Below the pieces are notes generated by a model. That model ran no database searches, was not told the DNA's origin, and saw nothing but the letters and a program-made list of their open reading frames with translations. A program made the translations under genes and the position numbers. A DNA stretch of 64,000 nucleotides from Picochlorum sp. 'celeri' (lineage: Eukaryota > Chlorophyta > Trebouxiophyceae), in NCBI GenBank assembly GCA_010909725.1, contig JAACMV010000018.1, positions 1,017,001-1,081,000 of the forward strand. The letters are read 5' to 3'. Positions 10,740-22,299 of the stretch are shown in pieces (position 1 is the stretch's first letter; every line of letters begins with the position of its first letter).

Positions 10740-13179
10740 TCACGGATCAAGCGTTGGATTATATGCTTGGTTGGCAGTCATTTGCACGCCACTGTCATCA
10801 AATCTAGTGAAAGATCCCTCCATCTTTGATCTTTTGTATTTTTTGAACAGGAAGAATCCGCCTATTGCGACGATAATGATGACGACAATCACAATTGCAG
10901 CAATTGCACCTCCTGAAAGCCCTCCACCATCCGATTCATCACCCTTTGATGAAGAATCTGGAGCAGGGGCAGGAGCATCCGGTGGAGGAGGAGTAGATGC
11001 ACTGCTTGCAGGTGATGGTGCACCATTACACGCATCCAATGCCTTGAACTGCTCTTCACAACCGTTGGAAAAATTGTTTCCTGAAAAGTTGTATTCTGCA
11101 TTCAAAATCGTTCCTCCAAGCCACTCTGGTAGGTTTCCACTCATGGAATTTGTGGAAAAGTTTCCGAATCTCACATCCATAGACGTCGTTTCCTGCACAC
11201 ATACAAATATATATACAGCATTCCCTTATTTTGCGCATGCATCATCACGATATACGTACTCTGCTAAATAGATTTGTTCCTTCCCAACTGTCTGGTACTG
11301 TTCCGGAAATGTCATTGCTGTCAACATGCAGTCGTACAAGTGCTGGGAATGCCCCCTCTGTCAGTTCTGGCAGTGGTCCCTCGAGATCAGCATCAGATAT
11401 GAAAAGTCCTGTCAAATTTGGGTACAATCCCAAACCAGCTGGAAACGCCGTCTTGAGGGGATTATCAGACAAGTAGATGAGGTTCAATGGAGGGCTATTC
11501 TCTGGCCTTGATGTTGTTGATGCCCATGCTGTTGGGATTCCTTCCAACTCATTCCCGCTCAAACTCACTATGCGTAATGTGGGATGATCCACAAATTCAT
11601 CTGGAATAGTTCCAGTGAACCTGTTTCCTGACACATCATACCCAACCATGCTATCTGTTGGAACAGGAAGAGATCCCTCGAGCATATTATCAGACACTTG
11701 GAGCTCAGCCAATGTACTTGGAAGCTTTGGAAGAGTTCCTTGGAGTGCAGCTTCTTCTACTCGGAGACTTCGCAATGACTTTGATACTGTTAATTGATCG
11801 GTGATTCCGATAAAATTACTTCGTCCAGCAGATAATACCTGCAACGATGAATTTGCAAACATGCATGGACCTATTTCTCCGCCGATTGGCGTATCTGCTA
11901 CTGACAATGAGAGCAAGCCTCTCTGCAACACAATAGGCACCATCAATAACTTTTCATCAAGGATACCTGCGTCATATAGACATACCTGTGCTAGACGACA
12001 CAGCATGTTCAAACCAAACTCATCTGCCACTTCAATAGAGCTTGCCGTGATTGAAGTATTATCCAGTTGAACATCAGTCACAGCACGCCCTTCCTTGACG
12101 TCAGGAATCTCGTCCAGTGACAACACAGCTGAAGCAAACAATCCCTTATTCTCGGCCAACACCAGCCTCTGCATTTGAGTCATATTCGATACAATGGCCA
12201 CCACCTTGGAGAACTCACACTGGAGACCAAATGACTTTAGATACAAAGTCTCTATATTCCCATCACTGGTACACAGATTGCCCCCCAAGGAACAAAAATC
12301 TGTAAACGGACCACTCGTAGTGTTTTCAGTGCCTGGCTGGGGAGCCGGAGCAATATCGTCAAGAATATCACCAGTCGCAGGAGCACTTGCTTCTGGAGCA
12401 CTTGCTTGAGGAACCAGAGCTTCCGGAGCATCACTGGAAGGCTCTGGAACAATATCTTCGGGAGCTGGAACCGGAGCAGCAGCAACCCCTTGGCGCGCGA
12501 CTCGAGTTGCAGACACCTCTTCTGCCCGGAGGTTGACAGCATTCCAATACTCGCACGATCCTTCCTCTGCACAACAACCCTCATACAGTGCATTCAAAAG
12601 AGCCCCCTCCTCCTCCACAATCCTCGGAAGCTCTCCCAACACATTCACAGACAACGTATACGTGATACTACCCGCATTAAACGTCTCTGACGTCACAACA
12701 CAGTTCACCACTACATCCACCACATTCGGTGTCTGAGGGGTCAGAAGAAGTGTCTGTGTCCCACCCACGTAGCTCGATGTGATATACTCACCCACATCCA
12801 CCGACGCAGATCCACATCTCAGAGACAAAGCAGCCTCATACCCAGTAGACTCATCTCTGTACACACACCCCCCATCAGGGGAGCACATCTGGGCAGTGAC
12901 TGTGACATTTAAACCCGCATCTCCAATGCCCGCATCGCCATTTCCCACCCGATACACCTCAGACTCCCCCTACAAGTACATCAATACATCATCTACTACT
13001 ATATACGTCACAGCTAGACACATAAAATCGACACCACCTACCGGTTCTAATATCCCATCCACACTTGAGTTCACCTCCACAACCTCGTTCGCAACAACCG
13101 CTTGTCCCAACAATGCCACGATGCATCCAACCACACAAGAATATAGTACAAATATTCTATATGTACAAAGAAACCCCAT
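10740..13179 (-). CDS. Secreted-ectodomain LRR membrane protein without kinase
   Basis: About 766 aa in three exons: 13179-13042, 12969-11261 and 11192-10740 (the second donor could shift by one base; the joined frame SR|ETTSMDV places the exon end at 11260). The introns are about 72 and 67 bp. Exon 1 encodes a signal peptide (hydrophobic to about residue 30, ending AVVANEV). Next come a Cys-containing beta-rich domain of about 170 aa, a Pro/Ala/Ser linker (EALVPQASAPEASAP), and an array of leucine-rich repeats of the plant extracellular type (DVSGNRFTGTIPDEF, SGTVPDSWEG). A Pro/Ser stalk, one transmembrane helix (AIAAIVIVVIIIVAIGGFFLF) and a short basic tail of about 45 aa complete it. It looks like a cell-surface receptor-like protein that would need a partner to signal. 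The ligand is unknown. Confidence 0.8.
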
Positions 13180-14353
<1,174 letters not shown>

Positions 14354-14375
14354 TGAGATGTTGTTCTTCTTCTTC

Positions 14376-14380
14376 TGTAA
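14376..14380 (+). terminator. TGTAA poly(A) signal
   Basis: TGTAA 23 bases past the proteasome alpha-5 stop. Confidence 0.55.
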
Positions 14381-14515
14381 TGGTCTTATTAGTAGTTATA
14401 ACTACTAATTAGTAGAAACTCTATGCTGAATTGAAGTTGAAACACAGTCGTCATCTTTCCTCCTCCTGTAAGGATTTTACAAATATTTATATATAGAGTA
14501 CTACTACTATTAGAT

Positions 14516-16558
14516 ATGGAAGAATCTGTAGAAGAGGCCGTGGCTGGTCTGTTCACGAGACTGGAGGGCCAGGTGAAGAAGCATCAATCTAAGAGAGCCA
14601 TCAAGACATGCGATGAGAGTGCGTCATATGCGTGTAATGTGTAAAAATGAGCTGTATATGACCCATATGTGTGTGTGTGTGCAGTATTGAAACGATGTCC
14701 TGACGATGTGGATGCGGTCGCCTGCAAATTGGCGAGTTTGATTGATTTGAGAAAGACGGAGGATGCGTTGCGACTCATTCGATCGAAAGATGAATATATG
14801 GAGGGTAGATTTGCATTTGAATATGCGTATTGTTTGTATCGGAGTGGGGAGATTGAGAGTGCTTTGGTGCAGTTGGGCAAGGTTGGTGCGGAGCGAGCTG
14901 TGGATGGGAAACGGTTGGAGGGGCAGTTGCGGTATCGATTAGAGGAGTATGAGGCTTGCATTGGGATATATAAGGATTTGATACGGGAGGATGATGGGAT
15001 TGAGTCGAAAACGAATCTGATGGCAGCATATGCAGAGGCAGGGATGGATGGGGGGGAGGCATTGTTGGAGAGCATGGGGGTGTCGCCGAACGATGGATTT
15101 GAGCTTGCGTTTAATGTGGCGTGTGGTATGATGGCGACGGGACTTGCTGAGAATGCTAGGGAGCAGTTGTTGGCTGCTCATAGGATTGGAGAGGAGATGT
15201 TGTTTGAAGAGGGGCTTGATGACGATGAGGTTGCAGAGGAATTGGCAGGGGTGGATGGTCAGTTGGCGTACCTCGATGCGTTGGAGAATAATCTGGAGAG
15301 TGCTATGAAGGCTTTTGAGAAGATCATTGACATGGATGGTCCGGATGATGTCGCGAATAGTGCAGCAGCAGCAAATTTGCTCCTGTGTCAGATTCATGTG
15401 CATCCTCATGATAGGAAGGGGGCTCAGGAACGGTTGAAGTTGCTCGAGCCGTACTTGGAGAGGGCGAGTGGAGTGCTGAAAGTGAAGTCAAGTTTAGAAA
15501 GGCGTCTTGGGGCAAAGAATTGTCAGAGTCTGTTGGCGAGTTATGCGTGTGGGTTGTTGGCTGCGAATAAGATTGATCATGCTCGTGAGGCTGTAAGGAG
15601 TCTGGAAACGCTGTATCCCGGTCTGGCGCTGGGAGTGTTGATGCATGCTGCGATCTTGTCTCGTGATGGTAAAATGAAAGAAGCTATATCATGTTTGCAA
15701 GGGGGAGAGGACCGGCTGAAGGGGAGCACTCTGCAATTGAGTGCAGCAGCGCTGCAGGCACAGCTGGCCACACATCTTCATCAATATGATGAGGCAGCCC
15801 AGCTGTTGGGTCAACTTCCAGCGCAGTTTGCATCCAAGCCATCTATTTTGGCTACTCGTGCGGCATTGTATGAATGTAGTGGAGACCAAGAGAAGGCAAA
15901 AGAGATTGCAGCAAATGTGTTGCAGGGCAATGTAGATGTCTATGGGAAACAATGGGCATTGCAAAAGTTGGGGGAGATTGAACTCTCATCGGGGAATCTT
16001 ACCCAAGCTGCGCATCACTTGCTTGATTTAACAAAATTGGATGGTGCTTCATGGGAAGATCCTCGGCTTTTAAACCTCCTTCCGCGGTGCATTGCGTGCT
16101 GTGAGCCAGACAGGTATGAAGATGTGGCACGAGGACTTGAGGAGTACTGCGATATTCTTCGCGCCAGTGATGTTGATATCGATGCCTTAGAATCGCAAGC
16201 TGGAAATACGCTCGCGAATACAAAATTGGATGCGGACGGACAGGCCTCAAAAGCTGATGAAAAGAAGAAGAAGAGGAAGAGAAAGAGAAAGCCACGCTAC
16301 CCCAAAGGGTTTGATCCAGAGAATCCAGGGCCTCTTCCTGATCCAGAGAGATGGTTGCCAAAGTGGCAACGTGCAGAAAATAAAAAGATGAGGAAAAAGA
16401 AGAAGGAGAAGGACGCCACCAGAGGGAGTCAAGGAGCTGGCAAAGTGGATGCATCCTTGGACAGGACACATGTCTCATCTGATGCACCTGCCCCAAAGGC
16501 AACACATACTGGCGGAAGGACAAACAAGAAGAAGAAAAAGGGCAAAGGTAGACGATGA
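14516..16558 (+). CDS. SRP72: Signal recognition particle subunit SRP72
   Basis: A component of the SRP that docks SRP68/72 onto the 7SL RNA for co-translational targeting to the ER. Exon 1 is 14516-14618 and exon 2 is 14685-16558, with a 66-bp intron; the codon split across the junction encodes Ile of ILKRCPDD. About 658 aa. Most of the chain is TPR-like alpha-helical repeats. The C-terminus carries the Lys/Arg-rich RNA-binding tail with the SRP72 signature PERWLPKWQR (near residue 560), preceded by KKKKRKRKRKPRYPKGFDPE. Length matches the family (about 670 aa). Its 3' end is 50 bp from that of the convergent DUF3755-like gene. Confidence 0.93.
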
Positions 16559-16563
16559 AAACA

Positions 16564-16568
16564 TTACA
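16564..16568 (-). terminator. TGTAA poly(A) signal (minus strand)
   Basis: TTACA on the + strand about 40 bases past the stop of the SANT/DUF3755-like gene, immediately after the SRP72 stop on the other strand. Confidence 0.45.
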
Positions 16569-16608
16569 TATAGAATACAATATAATAATAATTTTATCGA
16601 GTCCCGCA

Positions 16609-17349
16609 CTATGACTGACCACCCCCATGTTGCTGTCCCCACGATGATGGCTGATTTGTCTGACCAAGCCCATTCAAAGGGACCATGCCGGGCACGTTCA
16701 TTGCCGGCTGAGGGGGAGGAGGAATTGCTACCATTCCATCCATGGCAAATATTCCAGTCGGTCTTGTAGGTAAAAAATCGTTGGCCATATCTATGTTTAA
16801 TTTCACTGGCAATGGCGGCAGCTGTGTCATGACCCCACCCATGGAGTCCATGGCGTGCAAAATTTGCAAAATATTATCCCGAAACTGTACGAGCAATTGT
16901 GTATTCTCGTGTACCTTGAATGATGCCATATTTGTCCTAAATTGATTGAGAATCGACAGATTTGCATCCAAGAGATAGGCTATTGGGCCGTCCACTGTCT
17001 GGGCCCCATCCTGGGATTGCAACGGCAGCAACGGTGGCGTCACAATACCCAAATTCGGATTCATAGACATCATTGGGTTCCCTGGACCCATACCCCCAAT
17101 CCCCATGGGCGCCTTCCCTGGATCCCCAGCCCGCCGCTTCAACTGCTGCTGCATTGTCCACCGAACCCGAAGTGCCACATCCCTCACAGACTTCCGCGGC
17201 AACGCCGCAGCTATACGAACATATCTCTGCACAGGATCCATCCTTTCGGGCGCATATCTATACATTAACGTTTCTAAAGACTTCTGCTCCTCGTCCGTCC
17301 ATTCCAGAGACACCCCCCATTGAGTCGTGGGAATCAGACTCGACTGCAT
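16609..17349 (-). CDS. SANT/Myb-like DUF3755 protein
   Basis: A single exon of 246 aa. The N-terminal half is a Myb/SANT-like fold: WTDEEQKSLETLMYRYAPE, then YVRIAAALPRKSVRDVALRV and RWTMQQQLKRR. The C-terminal half has the plant DUF3755 pattern ILNQFRTNMASFKVHENTQL and LHAMDSMGGVMTQLPPLPVK. This pairing is known from uncharacterised plant nuclear proteins. The Myb part suggests DNA or chromatin binding; the exact role is not known. The tail is Pro/Gly/Gln rich and probably disordered. Confidence 0.75.
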   Translation of the reverse strand: MQSSLIPTTQWGVSLEWTDEEQKSLETLMYRYAPERMDPVQRYVRIAAALPRKSVRDVALRVRWTMQQQLKRRAGDPGKAPMGIGGMGPGNPMMSMNPNLGIVTPPLLPLQSQDGAQTVDGPIAYLLDANLSILNQFRTNMASFKVHENTQLLVQFRDNILQILHAMDSMGGVMTQLPPLPVKLNIDMANDFLPTRPTGIFAMDGMVAIPPPPQPAMNVPGMVPLNGLGQTNQPSSWGQQHGGGQS

Positions 17350-17839
17350 CCTCCTCAGTCTCGATCTATTACTCCCCTATTTTTCTCCATATGCTTCTAT
17401 CCAGTTCAATACCAATCGGAATGCATGCATCATCCAACGCTAGTCGCGCTCGGACGTTCAAGCGGAATGAGGGATGCGTCCTGTGGTTTCAAAATCCACC
17501 AAACCAGGGATACGCAACCTGTTTGCCAATATGACAATACATAAATAAATTATATGGTAATTTTTGACCATACTCCAGTCCGAAACCCATACATCCACAC
17601 ATCACCTTATCCACACCCTGACCTGGATAAGGTTGGATGCAAGCCATGATGATGGCCCAATTGGGCAACAAGCAATGGTGGGTACCAACCAAGAAGAAGA
17701 TTGGATTCCCCATCTTTTGATTTGATACACTCATACAACCACTACGACATGTACTTTTTAATCGCATAAGAGAGAGGACATTGCCTGTGCCAGACTTCGT
17801 AGTAGTAGTGGTAGTAGTAGACTTGTTGGAATATCCACC
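17350..17839. other. Divergent promoter region (DUF3755-like / CSP41a)
   Basis: 490 bases between divergent genes. There is a GTAGTAGTGGTAGTAGTAG run just before the CSP41a start. A 92-codon minus-strand frame at 17489-17767 has no recognisable features and is not called. Confidence 0.4.
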
Positions 17840-18916
17840 ATGAACACTGCCACAGTCAGCAAAGCAAACTCTGCCTTCTTTGGTCCTGCAAGTAGGTCCA
17901 TGAACCCATCTTCCATGTCAAGAAGGTCCTCAAGGGCCCGATCCATGGTTCAGGTGAGGAACGATAGTGCATTGATCGTCAATACCAAGGGGGGAGGTCA
18001 CGCCTTCATCGGACTCCATCTTGCTAAGAAATTGATCGCTGATGGGCACAAGGTGACTATTATGAATGACGGAGATGCGAGTAAATTGTCATCGAAAGCG
18101 CCATTCAGTGAGTATGGGTCGACAGGGGCTGAGGTTGTGTGGGGTTCTCCAACAGATCCTTCCACATACCCACAGGGGGATTTCGACATTGTGTACGATA
18201 ACAATGGGAAGGATATGGATGCCTGCAAGCCTTTGATTGATCACTACTCCGGAAAGGTGAAGCATTATGTGTTTGTGGCATCTGCTGGTGCGTATGTGGC
18301 CAACAGTGTGGAGCCAATGCATGTGGAGGGAGATGCTCGCAAGTCGTCTGCAGGGCATGTGGCTGTCGAGAACTACTTGGTGGAAAAAGGTGCTCCATAC
18401 ACGGTGTTCCAGCCGCTCTACATTTACGGGCCTCACACAGCAAAGGATTGTGAGCAGTGGTTTATGGAGCGCATTCTCAGAGACCGCCCGGTTCCGATTC
18501 CAACACCAGGTATTCAGTTGACAAGCTTGTCGCATGTTGAGGATGTGGCAGGCATGTTGGCAAAGGTTCCAGGAAATACCGCAGCTATTGGGCAGCATTT
18601 CAATGTGTGCAGTGATAGATGTGTGTCGCTGGATGGCATTGCCAAGAATATCGCTGCTGCTGCAGGAAAGGAGGCAAAGATTGTCCACTATGATCCTTCT
18701 CGCATCAAGCTGGCCAAGGGTGAAGGATTCCCATTCAGAGCAGTCCATTTCTTTGCAAGCACTGACAAGGCCAAAAAGGTGCTTGGGTGGAAGCCAGAGC
18801 ACACATTTTTGGGTGATATTGATGAGCGTTTGGCAGAATTCAAGGCTTCTGGAAGGTTAGATAAAGACTTTGACTTTTCTGCTGATGATAGAATCATCGC
18901 TGAGGCTTCTGTGTAA
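17840..18916 (+). CDS. CSP41A: Chloroplast stem-loop binding protein CSP41a
   Basis: A plastid RNA-binding protein of the atypical short-chain dehydrogenase family that protects or processes plastid mRNA and rRNA. Single exon, 358 aa. Residues 1-40 are Ser/Arg rich (SMSRRSSRARSMVQV), typical of a transit peptide. The mature part has the degenerate Rossmann start VNTKGGGHAFIGLHLAKKL, then DIVYDNNGKDMDACKPLIDH, YVFVASAGAYV, KDCEQWFMERILRDRPVPIP and VKIVHYDP-type (AKIVHYDPSRIK). The a-form is favoured over CSP41b by the NTKGGGH, NNGKD and VHYDP segments. No introns. Confidence 0.92.
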   Translation: MNTATVSKANSAFFGPASRSMNPSSMSRRSSRARSMVQVRNDSALIVNTKGGGHAFIGLHLAKKLIADGHKVTIMNDGDASKLSSKAPFSEYGSTGAEVVWGSPTDPSTYPQGDFDIVYDNNGKDMDACKPLIDHYSGKVKHYVFVASAGAYVANSVEPMHVEGDARKSSAGHVAVENYLVEKGAPYTVFQPLYIYGPHTAKDCEQWFMERILRDRPVPIPTPGIQLTSLSHVEDVAGMLAKVPGNTAAIGQHFNVCSDRCVSLDGIAKNIAAAAGKEAKIVHYDPSRIKLAKGEGFPFRAVHFFASTDKAKKVLGWKPEHTFLGDIDERLAEFKASGRLDKDFDFSADDRIIAEASV

Positions 18917-19088
18917 TGAATTGAAAATGGCACCCATGTTTGTCTATTTATTCCGGTCAAGTTCGAGTCCTGATGGGACGAATATGGTTAACCCGCTGTT
19001 GCGGATGATGGCGATGCTCATCACACATTGCCATCCATGGGGTATATTGACCCGGATACCCTCACCACGTAGTACATTTTAATTTGAC

Positions 19089-20209
19089 ATGATGATGCAA
19101 ACAACAGCATTGCGCACGAGCAGCCTTCATGGCCAGAAGCTTGTGGCGACCAATGCCGCCCAGCGCCCAGGTGTCGTTGCAGGCAGGCAGAGTGCATTGA
19201 GAGTAGAATGCCGATCCATAGAAGCAGGTATGTTTTTATATGGGACAATGCGCTATAAAGAGGAGGAATTCGGGCTCTTCTGTGTCGTCAGACGGACCAG
19301 GTATCGGTGTAGTAGGCGTTGAGTCTTCTGCGTAAAGCAAGGCCGATGGGAGGCCATTCCGGTGCTGATCTGCCATGAAATATTTATATCATGTGTATCG
19401 CGCCAAAGAATGCCGAACCTGTTGCCATGAGGTCGGAGGATATCCGTCCCTCTTGTGAGCGCCGGCTCTCCGTTTGGGACGAGACACGGGAGTCATTGGC
19501 ACCGAGCACCCCTGGTTGAACATCGTATGAGAATACTAGCATGTAATACGCGGAATCCATGTGTGCAGGTGTCGGTATCTATGGAACCAAGGCAGGTATG
19601 ACAACCCTGTACAGGGACGGACTTGCTGTGCCAGCCACAATTATTGCCCTTGAGGAGGGAAACGTCGTTACTCAGATCAAGACTGAAGAGACGGATGGAT
19701 ACAATGCCATTCAAGTGGGATACCAGGAGGTCAAGGAAACTAAATTGACAAAGCCAGAGGCAGGACACTGCAAGAAGGCTGGAGCACCAGCCCTTCGCCA
19801 TCTCCGTGAGTTCAAGCTCAAGGAGTTGCCAGAGTACGAATTAGGATCAGAATTACCAATAGAAGAACTTTTCAAGGAAGGAGAGAAGGTGGATGTCGCT
19901 GGAACATCGATTGGAAAGGGATTCCAGGGAGGTATCAAGAGGTGGAACTTTGCCCGAGGTAACATGACACACGGTTCCAAATCCAAGCGTGAGCACGGTA
20001 CAATCGGCCCAGGAACAACTCCAGGACGTACCTTCCCTGGTTTGAAGATGCCGGGACACATGGGAGCCCAGAGGGTCAAGGTCAGAAAGTCTGAAGTGCT
20101 CATGGTAGATGTGGAGAAGAGGGCCATTGTCGTCAAGGGGTCTGTTCCAGGCAAGCCAGGCAACGTTGTGGAGATTACACCAAGCAAGATTGTTGGGGTA
20201 AACATCTGA
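19089..20209 (+). CDS. rpl3: Plastid ribosomal protein L3 (bL3c)
   Basis: A component of the plastid 50S subunit near the peptidyl transferase centre. Exon 1 (19089-19227) encodes almost exactly the transit peptide, starting [18 protein letters not shown]. Exon 2 (19569-20209) encodes the bacterial-type mature protein. The 341-bp intron is the longest found in the window. Mature motifs are [47 protein letters not shown] and [15 protein letters not shown]. Total 259 aa. The bacterial rather than eukaryotic L3 pattern shows it is plastid or mitochondrial; the transit peptide composition favours plastid. Confidence 0.92.
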
Positions 20210-20233
20210 AATAATTAGTTCCATATTATAGTG

Positions 20234-20238
20234 TGTAA
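20234..20238 (+). terminator. TGTAA poly(A) signal
   Basis: TGTAA 25 bases past the bL3c stop. Confidence 0.55.
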
Positions 20239-20393
20239 TTCAGATTTTTACAGTCTTGTACCGAGGGTACCAATGAAGCATGCGTATGCTTTGAAATAAA
20301 TTATCATTGGAGGAGTATACAGCAAAACAAATACGCCAAGGGGCTCGTTTGTTTTTGATTTTGTTGAATGATACGTGTTGAACATCTCCAACA

Positions 20394-21293
20394 CTATGGA
20401 ATATCTTGATAATCCTGTGCTCCATCAGACCCCAGTCCATACAGGACCCCAAGGTGTGCATCCATCGACCCCAATCCATTAAAGGACGTATCAGCGAGCT
20501 TTAGAAACGTAGCACACGTGACAAGAGAGTCAGATCCAGCCTGATGTTGAGGCCCAATTCTCTCCACATTCAGCGTCTCTGCCAACTTGTTCAGCCCCCC
20601 ATGCATACCATTGCAAAACTTCATCAGATATTTGATGTCATACAAGGTGGGGAAGAACAGTTTCAAAAGCTCGAAGAAATCTGCTTCCTGCTCCGGTAAA
20701 GGCGCCGCTGTCAACACCTTTAACAAATACCCAAAATCATATCCTGAATGGAATGTGATCCATCGAACATCTTCATTGAGCACCACCCCACTCACGGTAA
20801 GCTGCTCCCCAAACCTTCTCACATCAATCCCTCGAGCCTCATTCTGCGCAAAGTCAATGCCACTCTGCTTCAAAAGCTCGATTGAATCCCCAGCATACAT
20901 GTCCTCTGCCAGACAAAACTCTCTAAAATTAAACTGCCACACACACAGCTCATTATTGATTCTAGGAAGATTTCCATGAGCATCAGAAAATGTCAGACCA
21001 AGCTGTATCAGCTTGAGCATATCAACATTCAGCCTCAAGGTCTGATAATGATACTCCCCAGCATTCCTGAAATTCCCAAGTGGTCGTGCAACCACACCCG
21101 GGAACTCAGTATCCATCGCTAAGAAAGGATAATCATCTACAATCTCCCGTATCAATTTCATTTCATCATCCAGGTTGTCCTCCCAAACCTCGCGCACTCG
21201 AAGGATGGATCCATCTGGAGTCACCCCCGTCAAGCTTCCATCCGCTGCTGCAGCGTGTGTGGTCGTATTGGTTGCTCCAACCAAATCTAACAT
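20394..21293 (-). CDS. CAF1: CCR4-NOT deadenylase subunit CAF1/POP2
   Basis: A DEDD-type 3' exonuclease that shortens mRNA poly(A) tails. Single exon, 299 aa. Catalytic acids are visible in [10 protein letters not shown] (Asp and Glu), [14 protein letters not shown] (Asp) and [10 protein letters not shown] (Asp, with the preceding His). The segments [20 protein letters not shown] at the start and LQFNFREF-type ([15 protein letters not shown]) are CAF1 hallmarks. The N-terminal 30 residues are Thr/Ala rich and likely disordered. The catalytic partner CCR4 is encoded about 13 kb away. Confidence 0.95.
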   Translation of the reverse strand: MLDLVGATNTTTHAAAADGSLTGVTPDGSILRVREVWEDNLDDEMKLIREIVDDYPFLAMDTEFPGVVARPLGNFRNAGEYHYQTLRLNVDMLKLIQLGLTFSDAHGNLPRINNELCVWQFNFREFCLAEDMYAGDSIELLKQSGIDFAQNEARGIDVRRFGEQLTVSGVVLNEDVRWITFHSGYDFGYLLKVLTAAPLPEQEADFFELLKLFFPTLYDIKYLMKFCNGMHGGLNKLAETLNVERIGPQHQAGSDSLVTCATFLKLADTSFNGLGSMDAHLGVLYGLGSDGAQDYQDIP

Positions 21294-21875
21294 ACTGGTC
21301 TAGTCCAATACAGCCAATAGAGATGATCAACGACTCGTTTGGACAGGGTTGTGGAGTGAATCTGATTCGCAATTCCTCAACCTCCGCAGATAATCGCACT
21401 ACCACAAGATAACAACAGAACCCAGTGAATAATGGAACATAGAGGAATATGCTCCTTCAAATATGACGAATATCTTCCTTCGACGCCAGGGATGTCGGTA
21501 CCACCGCCCACCCAGTATTTTGTACTTCCCTCGATGAGACTAGGGACACCTCTCGCGAGGTAGTTTTATTACAGGGTTGATATTGTTTTACTAGAGGGTG
21601 TTTCGGGTGAACGGTAGGCCAAGGCTTTGATCCAGAGGGCGCGAGGGTTCCTTGTTTAGATATTCAATGCGAGCATTTTCACTCAAATACTCGCGTTGAT
21701 GGTTGAAACGCGATACTTCCTTATGACAAATCTACTACGATAGGACATATGCTTGTGTTTCGTTTGGTTCATGGAGGCCCGATAAAATACAACCTATCAG
21801 CAGCAGGTGCCCTTGCTTGCAACACAAGAAGAAGAAGAAGAAGAAGAAAAAGTGTCTGGTTTTGAGTGAGGTACC
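21294..21875. other. Divergent promoter region (CAF1 / small membrane protein)
   Basis: 582 bases between divergent genes. It holds an (AAG)n purine tract at about 21829-21850, just upstream of the small membrane protein start. No gene or RNA is recognised. Confidence 0.4.
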
Positions 21876-22277
21876 ATGGCTCCCGTTAGGGATGTACATC
21901 GCCATGGTAGCATACTGTGCCGACAGCAATGTCGGAGAAGGATGCTGTCCTGGGGTCCTGGGTACCACTGGCAGCCGAGAGGCCTGCGTGTGCAGGGGGC
22001 ATGTCCTAGGGTGGGGAGAAGGGCCTTTCCCTGTGTGGTTGTGTCAGCATTGACTGAATCTAGCGAGGACGATGATGCGCTTGTGGAAGAAGATGCATCG
22101 TCGTGGGAGTATCGGATACAGAGTGTTGTGGCTATTTTTTTGCTTGGAGCCCTGGGGCTGTCGGCAGCCAATGTGCTGCTCAAGATTGGGGTGATTGCAT
22201 TTGCCCTCGTGTCCGTGGCTGTCAGATACACCATTATTGGCATATTATTAGTCGTGCTGTTGTTTTGGTTCTTGTAG
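21876..22277 (+). CDS. Small two-helix membrane protein, possibly plastid
   Basis: A 133-aa single-exon frame not assigned to a family. Residues 1-58 are rich in Arg, Gly and His with few acids and end in FPCVVVSALTES, which would fit a transit peptide with cleavage near VVVSA. An acidic stretch follows (SSEDDDALVEEDASSWEY). Two hydrophobic segments close the protein: VVAIFLLGALGLSAANVLL and AVRYTIIGILLVVLLFWFL. It ends only 22 bp before the convergent delta-COP stop, which supports it as a real transcription unit. Function unknown. Confidence 0.55.
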   Translation: MAPVRDVHRHGSILCRQQCRRRMLSWGPGYHWQPRGLRVQGACPRVGRRAFPCVVVSALTESSEDDDALVEEDASSWEYRIQSVVAIFLLGALGLSAANVLLKIGVIAFALVSVAVRYTIIGILLVVLLFWFL

Positions 22278-22285
22278 CACTGTAT

Positions 22286-22290
22286 TTACA
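22286..22290 (-). terminator. TGTAA poly(A) signal (minus strand)
   Basis: TTACA on the + strand 10 bases past the delta-COP stop. Confidence 0.5.
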
Positions 22291-22299
22291 TGGTATTGA

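Noticed and set aside
17489..17767. 92-codon minus frame between the DUF3755-like gene and CSP41a
   Set aside because: No recognisable features, lies in a promoter region, no support beyond being open.
19228..19568. snoRNA or other small RNA in the long bL3c intron
   Set aside because: I looked for box C/D pairs (RTGATGA and CTGA) at suitable spacing and saw none.
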